DNA of 64,000 bases, taken from contig NC_087377.1 in the NCBI RefSeq assembly GCF_963675165.1, positions 16,844,518-16,908,517 on the forward strand. Direction: 5' to 3'. Below the pieces are notes generated by a model. That model saw only the letters and a program-made list of their open reading frames with translations, did not search any database and was not told where the DNA came from. The DNA is from Halichondria panicea (Eukaryota > Porifera > Demospongiae > Suberitida > Halichondriidae). This document shows, piece after piece, positions 12,077 to 23,647 of this stretch. Both the position numbers and the translations under genes were made by a program. The first letter of the stretch is position 1. Every line of letters starts with the position of its first letter.

Positions 12077-12717
12077 TATTTAGCAAAAATGATGCTTTTC
12101 CTAACACATACTGTCATACATGTTATGCAGAGGTAGGCAATCACATGAACTGTGTACTCACAACTGCATTTGAACGATGGGGTCGGCCGTGTGATAATCC
12201 ATAGTTGATATCCCGCTCATCCTGGGTGCTATAGGTCGACCCATTGCATGCAGTATCTCAGCACTACTGGATGGTGGGATCATCACATACAGAGGACCTG
12301 AACACACACAACAACATAGTAAAAACTGACTATTTTTCAACACCACTTCTAAGAAACCTTATTTTATATCAAACATTAGCAATAATACTCATGGTTCTAC
12401 ATGTAATTAGTACGTACAAGCACTTGGATAACTTATCTAAGCCTATATATAATTTTGGATTTGCCCCCAAAAATGTATCGTCACACTGATAAATTTGGCC
12501 TCCATTACTCACCATTTTGGCCAGACTCTGAACCAGATGAAGTGCTCCTAGTGATGAGTAACTGAGATGAGGGGGTGGTCTGTCCACCTTGCTGCATCTG
12601 GATGAGGGCGTGGCCTATAGCGTTGAGGGTGGAGCCATCCTCAGAGGTCATGTCAGAGGGCAAACCATCATCGCTAGTGAGCGTGTGGACCTCCTGTGTG
12701 AGTGGGCAGGAACAACA

Positions 12718-12734
12718 AGTGTGTGTGTGTGTGT

Positions 12735-12781
<47 letters not shown>
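12718..12781 (+). repeat. (TG)n microsatellite beside USF exon 2
   Basis: Long TG tract, interrupted once by GAG, just upstream (on the - strand) of the exon coding EVHTLTSDDG. Copies B (46501-46531) and C (61939-61962) carry shorter tracts at the same place. Confidence 0.9.
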
Positions 12782-13435
12782 CGTTATTTGGGAGGTAGTT
12801 ACCATCATGCAAATTCTAACCATGCAGGGTGTCATACAGGGGGGGGGAAAGGGGGGATATCCCCCCCCTATCTCCAATTTCCCCCCCTTTTTTGCTGACT
12901 GAGGGTCCATAGCTGGCAATTTTACATACTATGAAATAACAGTTGACCTTTTTTTAGCAAAATTTTCTGGTTACTTTTCTTATTTCCCCCCTCTACTTCA
13001 AAATCCTGTATGACACCCTGCCATGCAAATTCTAACCATGTAATACGAAAGCGAAAATAGTACGAAAACGAAACGTCTTAGAAGCCAGATACTTTTAAAA
13101 GGCGTTTTAAGTGCTAGTTTTTAAGTGCTAGTTTTTATACTTTACTTGGTGTGAACTGTGTGTGTGTGTGTTACCTGGGTATCATGCACAAGGCCAAAGT
13201 TAGGGCCCAAGTCACTGGCCTGTAGCTGCTCCACACTCTCCCCATCATCACTCTGACTTATCTCTATCTCAAACTGTGAACTGGGTACCACCTCTTCAGT
13301 AGCGATAGTAACCGTCTCCACGTCGGTCGGCTCTGTCCCTATGTGTAGTATCTCTGTATTAAAACAGTTTTTAAGTGTTTGCTTTTATGTTACTTGGTGT
13401 GAACTCTGTGTGGGTACATACCTGGGTATCATGCA

Positions 13436-13815
13436 CAAGACCAAAGTTAGGGTCCACATTATAACCAACTACACATTATACACAAGTACCGTACTTGTTC
13501 AATTTAAGGCCACCCTCCAAATATGCGACACCCTCGATCTTAGGCAATTTTCTGACCTTAAAAGTAGCGACTGCTGTGTGTGAAAATTATTTTTTATGTT
13601 GCGTCCTAAATAGAGGTCAAACCATAGCCTCGATTCCAGGCCGCTAGAAACAATGTAATTTTAAGGGGCCTGTAATCGAGGATAGTAGAGTAACCTCCAA
13701 TTAGATGCGACCCTCTAAATATGCGACACCAGGACTTCAACATAATTGTTCAGTCTCCAAAGAAATGACCTCTGTGGCTTCCTAATATTTACGCTTTAAA
13801 TCGAATAAGTACCTT
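13436..13815. repeat. Partial duplicate of a USF exon end and a degenerate inverted-repeat element
   Basis: 13436-13460 repeats the 3' end of the 13175-13353 exon (CCAAAGTTAGGGTCCACATT). Copies B and C keep only this remnant and lack the full exon. It is followed by an element with ACCGTACTTGTTCAATTTAAGG at one end and repeated CTCCAAATATGCGACACC and CTCTAAATATGCGACACC, also at 46640-46890 and 62085-62320. Confidence 0.55.
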
Positions 13816-13888
13816 GGAGGTTTCTCGGTAGCCCCTGTCCATGGACCCATGTCTTCAGACTGTCCCTCACTGCTTATAGGCTGCTCAC

Positions 13889-14240
13889 CAGACTGGAGGT
13901 GGGCTGCATGTAAGGGCTGGGCAGTTTGTAGTCTCTGATGACAGACCCTTTTCCATACTGCTGAGGTCTGTTAGCGTCTGAGTGGCCAGTTTACGTGAGA
14001 TCCCTCTCTTAGCAGCCTAAAGGTGGTGTGTGCGGGTCGTACATGATTGTACATTGCACACCTTCCAATACATTACAGGGAAACACACATCATGTGCTGA
14101 ATAGGACACACTATAGCTGACCTTGAATGACTTTAAGGGACTCTACAAAGTATGACACAAATGTATTTTCCAGCTAATGTACTCTGTACCTCTACCTCCA
14201 TTCTCAGTGCCTCTTCTTGTCTCCTCAACACTTGGCCGGG
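13889..14240 (-). CDS. Two exon candidates of the unidentified coiled-coil gene
   Basis: 14190-14240 reads PGQVLRRQEEALRMEVE between TTTTCAG and GTACAG. It joins in phase to 13889-14016, which begins AAKRGISRKLATQTLTD. Related copies lie near 50630-50880 (LTMEVE in place of LRMEVE). The charged, Leu/Glu/Arg-rich sequence resembles a coiled coil. Family not recognised; it may belong with the FGFWEKA exons. Confidence 0.4.
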
Positions 14241-14559
14241 CTGAAAAATGGCCGCATAACTGGGGGCAAAGGTCAGGGGTGGAAAAATTAAACAATAGTA
14301 CTGTATGGAAGACGAATCAATCAGTCGATCTACAATTAGAACTAGAGCACTGAAGTGCTAACCCTGCTGATACAGCTGTTTGCATACATACAAGAGTAGA
14401 ATAATTATCTACTCTTGATACATATCATTCACTGCTTACCACAAAACCACCATGCAATGTTGCTATGCAAACAAATAGTATTGGGTACATTCACATTCAC
14501 ATGACCAAGAGTTTATGATAGAGAGTCTATGATAGAGAGAGAGTCTATGATAGAGAGAG

Positions 14560-14850
14560 AGTATTGAACGTAGGCATGTAACTGTGCATCAGATGTATGC
14601 GGAGAGTAACGTGACTTCCTGTATCTGTCACAAGCTTGGAATTTGCACACTGACCAATCCAGTGTGGGTGATGTAATCTATCAAGAAAGTATATTACATC
14701 ACCCACACTTGGATGGGTTGATAGATTACATCACCCACGCTTGGATTGGTCAGTGTGCAAATTCCAAGCTTGTGACAGATACAGGAAGTCACGTTACTCT
14801 CCGCATACATCTGATACACAGTATGCCTACGTTCGATACTCTCTCCTCTA
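14560..14850. repeat. Long foldback hairpin at the left edge of the tandem duplication
   Basis: TATGCGGAGAGTAACGTGAC and the following roughly 100 bp on the left are matched in reverse complement on the right, around a short loop with two GTGATGTAATCTATCAA-type segments. The right arm begins both copies of the large duplication. Confidence 0.7.
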
Positions 14851-15943
14851 TTATAAACTCTTGACATGACTAAATAAAAAGTGAGCAATGGTGCATGGCT
14901 TCTAGAACTAGACTATGGAGACTCATAGAACCGGGAGGATTTGAAGTAGAGAATGGTCTAATGCTGAGACTTGTACTGTACGAACAATTGTTACGCTAAA
15001 GAACCTACTAACTCGCTCACTGCCGTATACCAGTTTTGAACATCAGGTCCGAACATAATTATTCCTCTACTAGATAAGCTATAGGCTTTCACTCCCTTCA
15101 CTTCCGAACAATATTTGGTGATCTGTCAGTGTTTAAGGTTATGGGCAACAGTTGCACCCACGCATACAAATTTCGCTATGAATATAATTATAAAACCTGC
15201 AAAGCCCACAAAGACACTCGTGCGATAGTGGTCCAATAGTTCTGCGTCAGTTTTTGCAGCTCTGACAGCATGCTTAGCTCTGAAATATTGATTTTCTAAT
15301 TATCAGAATGTCAGGGCAGGGCCAGAAACAAAAAATCCAAGTACACTCATAATTAGAGAAGAGTTATTCTTGTTTTAGTCTGCTTTCTTTCTGCTCTACT
15401 GAATAATCCACGGTATGTTCTCAAGTACTGAGCTCTCTATGGAATGAAAAAGAAGGATCTGGTTATTTCTGGCCCTCCAGTATAGGTTGATACCTTGCCA
15501 TGGATACTGCAAGCCCCTGGTTCTGAGCCTTCTCCTGTCCATAAACTGTTGCGAAAAATTTATTTTTATGCAATCATGTATATGTTAGACCAGCACCTAC
15601 AATAAGCTGGAATAGTGTCCATATTTTCTTTTCTAGGTTATTTGTGCTGTTGAGATATGTGTATAAAGTTTGGTACTGCAAAACTTTCTTTGTTCTCTGG
15701 ATATAATTATAATAAACATGTACCTAATTAAATATTCATAAACATTGTTTCCCATAACCTTAAGGTACTTCGTACTAACAGTTTCTTCAGCCTGAAACTT
15801 CTTCAAACCTCACCATAATTTATATGTGAGTTTCCACACACCAAGAGTAGATAAAAGCATCTACTCTTGATACCTTATAGTGGGTACTTTTGAGGGTCTA
15901 CTCAAAAAGTACCGCTATACAAATTCTAGAAGCCCTTATTGCT

Positions 15944-16564
15944 TAGTCTCGAATACCCGCCTCAACCTAAAAGCTTGAGTCTGGTCAAACTCACATTGAA
16001 GTTTGGTTCAAGTGTGTCCAGGAATTTCTTGGACATTTAATTGACCACAAGTGGGTGTGGAACATGAATAAAATTATAGTCTACATGAATATCATTATAG
16101 CTAACTGCCACGGCAGCATGGATTGTTACTAGTAGAAAGAATTAGCCCCTGACAGAAGGCGACGTAGGAAAATTCATGGAGAGAGTTGTAAGGATGTGAT
16201 ACTAGAACTCTCCAGACTAGCAACAGGACCTTTGGCAATTGGAACACCTTGTCGAAATTAACAGCCTAAATGCTCATTTATGTGAATGTGACCCTCGACC
16301 ATGGTTTCATGGCCCTCTAGCTCTGTGCAATGATGGCTTCAAGCTCAGTGTTTTCTCGTAGGCTTTCAACTCCTAGCCTTAATTTATACACTGTCTGATA
16401 TAGCCCTCTGTGTATGTTCTGTCCCTAACATGCAGTGGCTTGTGGCTTTATCACTATGCTTGTGGGCGTGTAGCCCACTTGACTTTGCTGACTGTGCAGA
16501 ACAAAGTTCATATGTGAGTTTGACCAGACTCAAGCTTTTAGGTTGAGGCGGGTATTCGAGACTA
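15944..16564. mobile_element. 621-bp MULE-like non-autonomous element with 9-bp target duplication
   Basis: TAGTCTCGAATACCCGCCTC at the left is the exact reverse complement of the right end, in inverted repeats of about 50 bp. CTTATTGCT flanks both sides (15935-15943, 16565-16573). The tandem copy D2 has the empty site with one CTTATTGCT near 20310. 9-bp duplications are typical of Mutator-like elements (known). No transposase ORF. Confidence 0.85.
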
Positions 16565-18665
16565 CTTATTGCTCAGGACTACATGTTGTTTGCATAGCAA
16601 CATTGTATAGTGATTTGTGTTACAACCTCACTTGAAATATCAGTTTAAAAACAAAAAAAGAAATGTACCACTAATTGACCTCAGGTATGTATACATATAG
16701 TAATGGTCAGAGCTGCATGCTCACAGTTTCAAATTGTAAATGAATGATTGGTTGTGCAAGACCTACATCTATTTTTAGAGCATTGTATTGATGTGTTTAG
16801 CCTTCTTTCGAGTGAATCCTAGGCGTTTAAGTATACAGCATAATGTGGCAGCAGCTTTAGATCTACTTTAGATCTGAAGCAATTGGGTCTGAATTTTAGG
16901 TAGTCGGCTTTTCACAAATCATTTTAATTCATCGTGAGACAGTGCTCCCTTGGGCTGGCTTTATAAGCAGCGACACATCTCCAGTGCATTGAAATCTATC
17001 AACAACCCTCAGGCCAAACATGTAGTAGCTTCAGCAACAAACAATCTATCTGCTGCTTCCCGATGGTACAGCAATTGACAAGCTTTTGCCATACCATTCT
17101 CCACCTCAGATACAAATAATTATAGGATTTTGTACAGCCAGGTTCCCCCATTATTACTTGCAATCATTCATTTACTGTGAACATGCAGCTCTGACCATTA
17201 CTATATGTACACATACCTGAGGTCAATTAGTGGTACATTTCTTTTTTTGTTTTTAAAATGTACATTTCAAGTGAGGTGAAAAAGGTTGTACTACAGTGGT
17301 TTGCAAGTTGCTTACAGTCTCAGTTGTAGGAGATTTGATACCTTATGGTTTGTCTTAATGTAAACTATCCCACAACTTTGGAATGCAAAATTAATAGATT
17401 AATAGGCACATATCCATCCAATTGCCAAGTATGTTACTGTTAGGTTTTAAAGCGCTGTGTGTAGCTCCTCCATGTACATTGTTGGCTTATTCGCAAATAT
17501 TGCAATATCGATAAATCAGAGAGTAAATATTTGAGGTCCATGGCGTTGCTTAGCTGCTTGTCAGTACCTGTTGTATTGTACAGAGCAATGTACCTATTTA
17601 TGACCTCTTTGACATGAAAAGAATATTTGTATGCTATTTCATATGTTTAATTGATTTGCCACATATCAAATCAATCCAAACAGCTCTCCATGCACCTAAG
17701 CTCCATAGAGTATTCAATACAGAGTATTCAATATAGATTTCCTCAGATCAGTTGTAGCCAATGTTTACATAACTAAAACCTCACATGCAACAATCTCCTA
17801 CTACTGAGACAAGCAACTAAGGGTAGTAATTTTAAGGTTGGTAAACAGTTTGCTCAATGAATATTCATGATTTTCTTATAATGATTTTTGTGAAACTATA
17901 AGTGCCATGATAAAAGTTTAAAGCACATACATGATAAATATATTGGTGTATCTATCTGTATGACAAGTATCAATCTTCAAAACATCTTTCAGTTGAAGCT
18001 CTGAGCGATCATCAAGTTACTGGAAACAACACAAACTAGTAGTCATTTTATGCTTCCAAAAATACTTTTAGCTCCGTGTTCTTGTTCTTATAGGATACTT
18101 CTTACCATTTTGGAGGGCTACACGAAGCGTTTTTTCGTTCCAGGCCAGGAAACTCTCACAAAACACAAATGGCTGACAGATCCAAGGAAAACAGCCTCTT
18201 CAGTAGCCTTTTTTTAAAATATCTCTTCGTGTGGCCCTGCATATAGCTTAGTTCAGACTGCACCTAAAAGTGTCTATTCGAGCCATGAAATGACTACTGC
18301 GTTTCAGCTGGACTTCCAGCTCATTCTAGCTGGAAAGATCTAGCTCATGAATAATTAATGAGCAAACGGTTACCGTAACCTTAAGATTTTCCTCTGTTTT
18401 TAGGGTACTAATTTTTTATATTTGTCAAGATCGATGTACAAGTATGAGTTTTAAGGAAGTTTGCGGTTAGATACAGATACAATTTGGGCCTGAAATAAAT
18501 ACTATTATTAATCTAAGCACACTATAATTATTGCAGCACTATTAAAGATGCTATTAAATACGATAAAATCGGAGGTTTGCAACACAAGATGACTACACAA
18601 GTCAACAAAGCTCTCAGAAAGAGACCTACAATGTGTGTAGTTGTCTAACATATGCTAGCACTCAC

Positions 18666-18804
18666 TTCTCCAGTATTAGTTTCTCATTGTATCTGATCCA
18701 CTCCAGGTGCGTTGCTATCGCTGGTTGCTAGGTGGAGCTCCGCTAGTAAACTCTCATAGTTGGGGTCAAAGTCCACCTCACCTGTTTTGTACAAATCCTC
18801 AGGT
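18666..18804 (-). CDS. Exon candidate of the unidentified coiled-coil gene, D1 copy
   Basis: Between TTCTAG and GTGAGTGC on the - strand. One frame reads PEDLYKTGEVDFDPNYESLL to a stop. The other end, after an internal AG, reads THLEWIRYNEKLILEK up to the donor. An internal CAG|GTGAGG donor would allow two short exons. Copy D2 is at 22396-22534. Coding status uncertain. Confidence 0.35.
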
Positions 18805-19044
18805 CTAGAAGGGAGAAAACATTGTGAACAGTACTTACTACGAATTATGGCCAAACAATAATAACGCTACACACACAAGCATGTCTTCAAACACTGCACA
18901 TGTAACCAAGGCAATGGCTATAATAGTCTCAAGCAACTTCGCCATAACATGACCCCTGGCTATAAGGTCAAATACTCGTGTCATTAGAGCCCTTGTCAGA
19001 GCTTGCTACATGATGGTAGTCTACTGGCGCACTCTTCAACATAC

Positions 19045-22000
19045 TATATCACCCACGCTTGGATTGGTCAGTGTGCAAATTCCAAGCTTGTGACAGATAC
19101 AGGAAGTCACGTTACTCTCCGCATACATCTGATGTACAGTATGCCTAGTGACAGATACAGGAAGTCACGTTACTCTCCGCATACATCTGATACACAGTAT
19201 GCCTACGTTCGATACTCTCTCCTCTATCATAAACTCTTGACATGACTAAATAAAAAGTGAGCAATGATGCATGGCTTCTAGAACTAGACTATGGAGACTC
19301 ATAGAATCGGGAGGATTTGAAGTAGAGAATGGTCTAATGCTGAGACTTGTACTGTACGAACAATTGTTACGCTAAAGAACCTACTAACTCGCTCACTGCC
19401 GTATACCAGTTTTGAACATCAGGTCCGAACATAATTATTCCTCTACTAGATAAGCTATAGGCTTTCACTCCCTTCACTTCCAAACAATATTTGGTGATCT
19501 GTCAGTGTTTAAGGTTATGGGCAACAGTTGCACCCACGCATACAAATTTCGCTATGAATATAATTATAAAACCTGCAAAGCCCACAAAGACACTCGTGCG
19601 ATAGTGGTCCAATAGTTCTGCGTCAGTTTTTGCAGCTCTGACAGCATGCTTAGCTCTGAAATATTGATTTTCTAATTATCAGAATGTCAGGGCAGGGCCA
19701 GAAACAAAAAATCCAAGTACACTCATAATTAGAGAAGAGTTATTCTTGTTTTAGTCTGCTTTCTTTCTGCTCTACTGAGTAATCCACGGTATGTTCTCAA
19801 GTACTGAGCTCTCTATGGAATGAAAAAGAAGGATCTGGTTATTTCTGGCCCTCCAGTATAGGTTGATACCTTGCCATGGATACAGCAAGCCCCTGGTTCT
19901 GAGCCTTCTCCTGTCCATAAACTGTTGCGAAAAATTTATTTTTATGCAATCATGTATATGTTAGACCAGCACCTACAATAAGCTGGAATAGTGTCCATAT
20001 TTTCTTTTCTAGGTTATTTGTGCTGTTGAGATATGTGTATAAAGTTTGGTACTGCAAAACTTTCTTTGTTCTCTGGATATAATTATAATAAACATGTACC
20101 TAATTAAATATTCATAAACATTGTTTCCCATAACCTTAAGGTACTTCGTACTAACAGTTTCTTCAGCCTGAAACTTCTTCAAACCTCACCATAATTTATG
20201 TGTGAGTTTCCACACACCAAGAGTAGATAAAAGCATCTACTCTTGATACCTTATAGTGGGTACTTTTGAGGGTCTACTCAAAAAGTACCGCTATACAAAT
20301 TCTAGAAGCCCTTATTGCTCAGGACTACATGTTGTTTGCATAGCAACATTGTATAGTGATTTGTGTTACAACCTCACTTGAAATATCAGTTTAAAAACAA
20401 AAAAAGAAATGTACCACTAATTGACCTCAGGTATGTGTACATATAGTATGGTCAGAGCTGCATGCTCACAGTTTCAAATTGTAAATGAATGATTGGTTGT
20501 GCAAGACCTACATCTATTTTTAGAGCGTTGTATTGATGTGTTTAGCCTTCTTTCGAGTGAATCCTAGGCGTTTAAGTAGACAGCATAATGTGGCAGCAGC
20601 TTTAGATCTACCAATAATCTGAAGCAATTGGGTCTGAATTTTAGGTAGTCGGCTTTTCACAAATCAATTCAATTCATCGTGAGACAGTGCTCCCTTGGGC
20701 TGGCTTTATAAGCAGCGACACATCTCCAGTGCATTGAAATCTATCAACAACCCTCAGGCCAAACATGTAGTAGCTTCAGCAACAAACAATCTATCTGCTG
20801 CTTCCCGATGGTACAGCAATTGACAAGCTTTTGCCATACCATTCTCCACCTCAGATACAAATAATTATAGGATTTTGTACAGCCAGGTTCCCCATTATTA
20901 CTTGCAATCATTCATTTACTGTGAGCATGCAGCTCTGACCATTACTACATGTACACATACCTGAGGTCAATTAGTGGTACATTTCTTTTTTTGTTTTTAA
21001 AATGTACATTTCAAGTGAGGTGAAAAAGGTTGTACTACAGTGGTTTGCAAGTTGCTTACAGTCTCAGTTGTAGGAGATTTGATACCTTGTGGTTTGTCTT
21101 AATGTAAACTATCCCACAACTTTGGAATGCAAAATTAATAGATTAATAGGCACATATCCATCCAATTGCCAAGTATGTTACTGTTAGGTTTTAAAGCGCT
21201 GTGTGTAGCTCCTCCATGTACATTGTTGGCTTATTCGCAAATATTGCAATATCGATAAATCAGAGAGTAAATATTTGAGGTCCATGGCGTTGCTTAGCTG
21301 CTTGTCAGTACCTGTTGTATTGTACAGAGCAATGTACCTATTTATGACCTCTTTGACATGAAAAGAATATTTGTATGCTATTTCATATGTTTAATTGATT
21401 TGCCACATATCAAATCAATCCAAACAGCTCTCCATGCACCTAAGGTCCACAGAGTATTCAATATAGATTTCCTCAGATCAGTTGTAGCCAATGTTTACAT
21501 AACTAAAACCTCACATGCAACAATCTCCTACTACTGAGACAAGCAACTAAGGGTAGTAATTTTAAGGTTGGTAAACAGTTTGCTCAATGAATATTCATGA
21601 TTTTCTTATAATGATTTTTGTGAAACTATAAGTGCCATGATAAAAGTTTGAAGCACATACATGATAAATATATTGGTGTATCTATCTGTATGACAAGTAT
21701 CAATCTTCAAAACATCTTTCAGTGGAAGCTCTGAGCGATCATCAAGTTACTGGAAACAACACAAACTAGTAGTCATTTTATGCTTCCAAAAATACTTTTA
21801 GCTTCGTGTTCTTGTTCTTATAGGATACTTCTTACCATTTTGGAGGGCTACACGAAGCGTTTTTTCGTTCCAGGCCAGGAAACTCTCACAAAACACAAAT
21901 GGCTGACAGAGCCAAGGAAAACAGCCTCTTCAGTAGCCTTTTTTTTAAATATCTCTTCGTGTGGCCCTGCATATAGCTTAGTTCAGACTGCACCTAAAAG

Positions 22001-22780
22001 TGTCTATTCGAGCCATGAAATGACTACTGCGTTTCAGCTGGACTTCCAGCTCATTCTAGCTGGAAAGATCTAGCTCATGAATAATTAATGAGCAAACGGT
22101 TACCGTAACCTTAAGATTTTCCTCTGTTTTTAGGGTACTAATTTTTTATATTTGTCAAGATCGATGTACAAGTATGAGTTTTAAGGAAGTTTGCGGTTAG
22201 ATACAGATACAATTTGGGCCTGAAATAAATACTATTATTGATCTAAGCACACTATAATTATTGCAGCACTATTAAAGATGCTATTAAAGATGCTATTAAA
22301 TCGGAGGTTTGCAACACAAGATGACTACACAAGTCAACAAAGCTCTCAGAAAGAGACCTACAATGTATGTAGTTGTCTGACATGCTAGCACTCACTTCTC
22401 CAGTATTAGTTTCTCATTGTATCTGATCCACTCCAGGTGCGTTGCTACCGCTGGTTGCTAGGTGGAGCTCCGCTAGTAAACTCTCATAGTTGGGGTCAAA
22501 GTCCACCTCACCTGTTTTGTACAAATCCTCAGGTCTAGAAGGGAGAAAACATGTGAACAGTACTTACTACGAATTATGGCCAAACAATAATAACGCTACA
22601 CACACAAGCACGTCTTCAAACACTGCACATGTAACCAAGGCAATGGCTATAATAGTCTCAAGCAACTTCACCATAACATGACCCCTGGCTATAAGGTCAA
22701 ATACTCGTGTCATTAGAGCCCTTGTCAGAGCTTGCTACATGATGGTAGTCTACTGGCGCGGCGCACTCTTCAACATACTA
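19045..22780. repeat. Large direct duplication, copy D2
   Basis: Second copy of D1. It lacks the 621-bp insertion and has a short extra repeat of the hairpin arm at 19095-19200 (GTGACAGATACAGGAAGTCA twice). The 97-aa ORF at 21780 has no homologue I recognise, and the D1 copy differs by a local 1-nt change, so it is not called as a gene. Confidence 0.85.
22396..22534 (-). CDS. Exon candidate of the unidentified coiled-coil gene, D2 copy
   Basis: Same splice sites and reading as 18666-18804, with a few substitutions. See that entry for the two alternative readings. Confidence 0.3.
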
Positions 22781-23130
22781 TTTAAAAGTTTCAAACAGCT
22801 TTCTGGACCATCCAAACAAAATCAAATGCGTCCTGTAGGAACAGTGTACATGAAAATGTTGGCAGTAGGTATATCCTATCAGGCTATTAAATAACAACAC
22901 TATCACTCACTCATCATCCTGAGTTTGTCATCAGACTTGCATCTTTACGAGCAACTTCGTCATGTAGGATCATCTGATTGGCCAGGAGCTTGCTATTCCC
23001 ACCTCCTCAGCAATGGTCTCTCTCCATGGTCCTGGCTATGTCACTGTGGTCTACAAATTATAGGACTGGACAAAGCATCCACCAAATACAGATGTGGCAA
23101 TTTAACTGGCTCCATGCTTAAAAATTAAAA
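22780..23130 (-). pseudogene. Coil-like and Death-domain-tail-like traces
   Basis: On the - strand, about 23055-23005 reads HSDIARTMERDH, close to HSDIANTIEKDH at the end of the gene 1 Death domain. Downstream, about 22990-22920 reads NSKLLANQMILHDEVARKDA, a coil-like stretch. The block recurs at 53690-53895, in each case upstream of a + strand cassette gene (genes 2 and 5). Too short to name a gene. Confidence 0.35.
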
Positions 23131-23647
23131 GTGATTTGTTGTTTCAGAGGCACCACGTGGCTTGCTGATTCAGCATTGGATCGAGATAGAATAGGAAAAG
23201 AGCGTCTTGTAGCTGTGTCACTGCCACTAGCACTTAGTCTCGATTTCCAGCCTCTTTGCAAGAAGTATGGGAGGGCGTGGCCAGAATAACTATAGCACTA
23301 GCCAGTCTATCAAGGGCGCATGCATCACAGAGCATCATATCCGTATCTATGCATGCATGCACTGAAGGAAGATTATCAATGGTTTTGTGGGTCCTTCACC
23401 AGTTCACTTCCTATCTAATCCCATGACTTAGAGCTAGGGCCTATATATAAGGAGTGAGTGCATGATTCATATCTCAGAAGATTTTTTTCGCAGTATAGCT
23501 AGCCTATCTCAAAGTTGCAATTGATCAAGAGTCTCAGTTTAACTTCACTAAAAAATATAATAAGCCTTTTAGATTCTACATGCTAAATTGATGTGCACCA
23601 TATGCCATTGTATGAAATGCCCTGGTCCACTCACAGGCTAGCTGTCA

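Larger units (their letters stand above)
9367..13353 (-). pseudogene. USF: USF-like bHLH-zip transcription factor, copy A (zipper interrupted)
   Basis: Exons on the - strand, upstream to downstream: 13175-13353, 12513-12693, 12162-12297, 11798-11853, 10521-10626, 10203-9367. They code an acidic region ending FGLVHDTQ, then EVHTLTSDDG and GHALIQMQQGG, then the USF-like LYVMIPP and GRPIAPR, AQRKATHNE, and the basic/helix-1 block VERRRRDRINEL. The last exon opens GKGTVLDKTVDYLKEL, matching helix 2 of USF. Splice phases agree across the last five exons. Directly after helix 2 the frame hits TAA (10149-10151). The zipper still reads through in the same frame (NEQLTASAKIAEK, then QIQVLEKENAFLRAQI). 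The Gln/Ser/Ala-rich C-terminus ending VDQSSQQ is in a different frame. The family binds E-boxes as dimers (known); this copy probably cannot dimerise. The start exon is not identified. Confidence 0.7.
14735..19042. repeat. Large direct duplication, copy D1
   Basis: Nearly identical to 19045-22780 apart from the 621-bp insertion and small indels. Contains an internal foldback (about 16620-16740 against 17150-17290) and a hairpin GAGTAGATAAAAGCATCTACTC near 15842. No intact gene in 14.9-18.6 kb. Confidence 0.85.

Noticed and set aside
14500-14560. Repeated GAGAGAGTCTATGATA units as a CRISPR-like array
   Set aside because: Direct simple repeats without spacers in a eukaryotic repeat region; no cas genes.
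21780-22073. 97-aa ORF in the tandem duplicate
   Set aside because: No recognisable domain, no splice partners, and the other duplicate differs locally by 1 nt; lies in repeat DNA.
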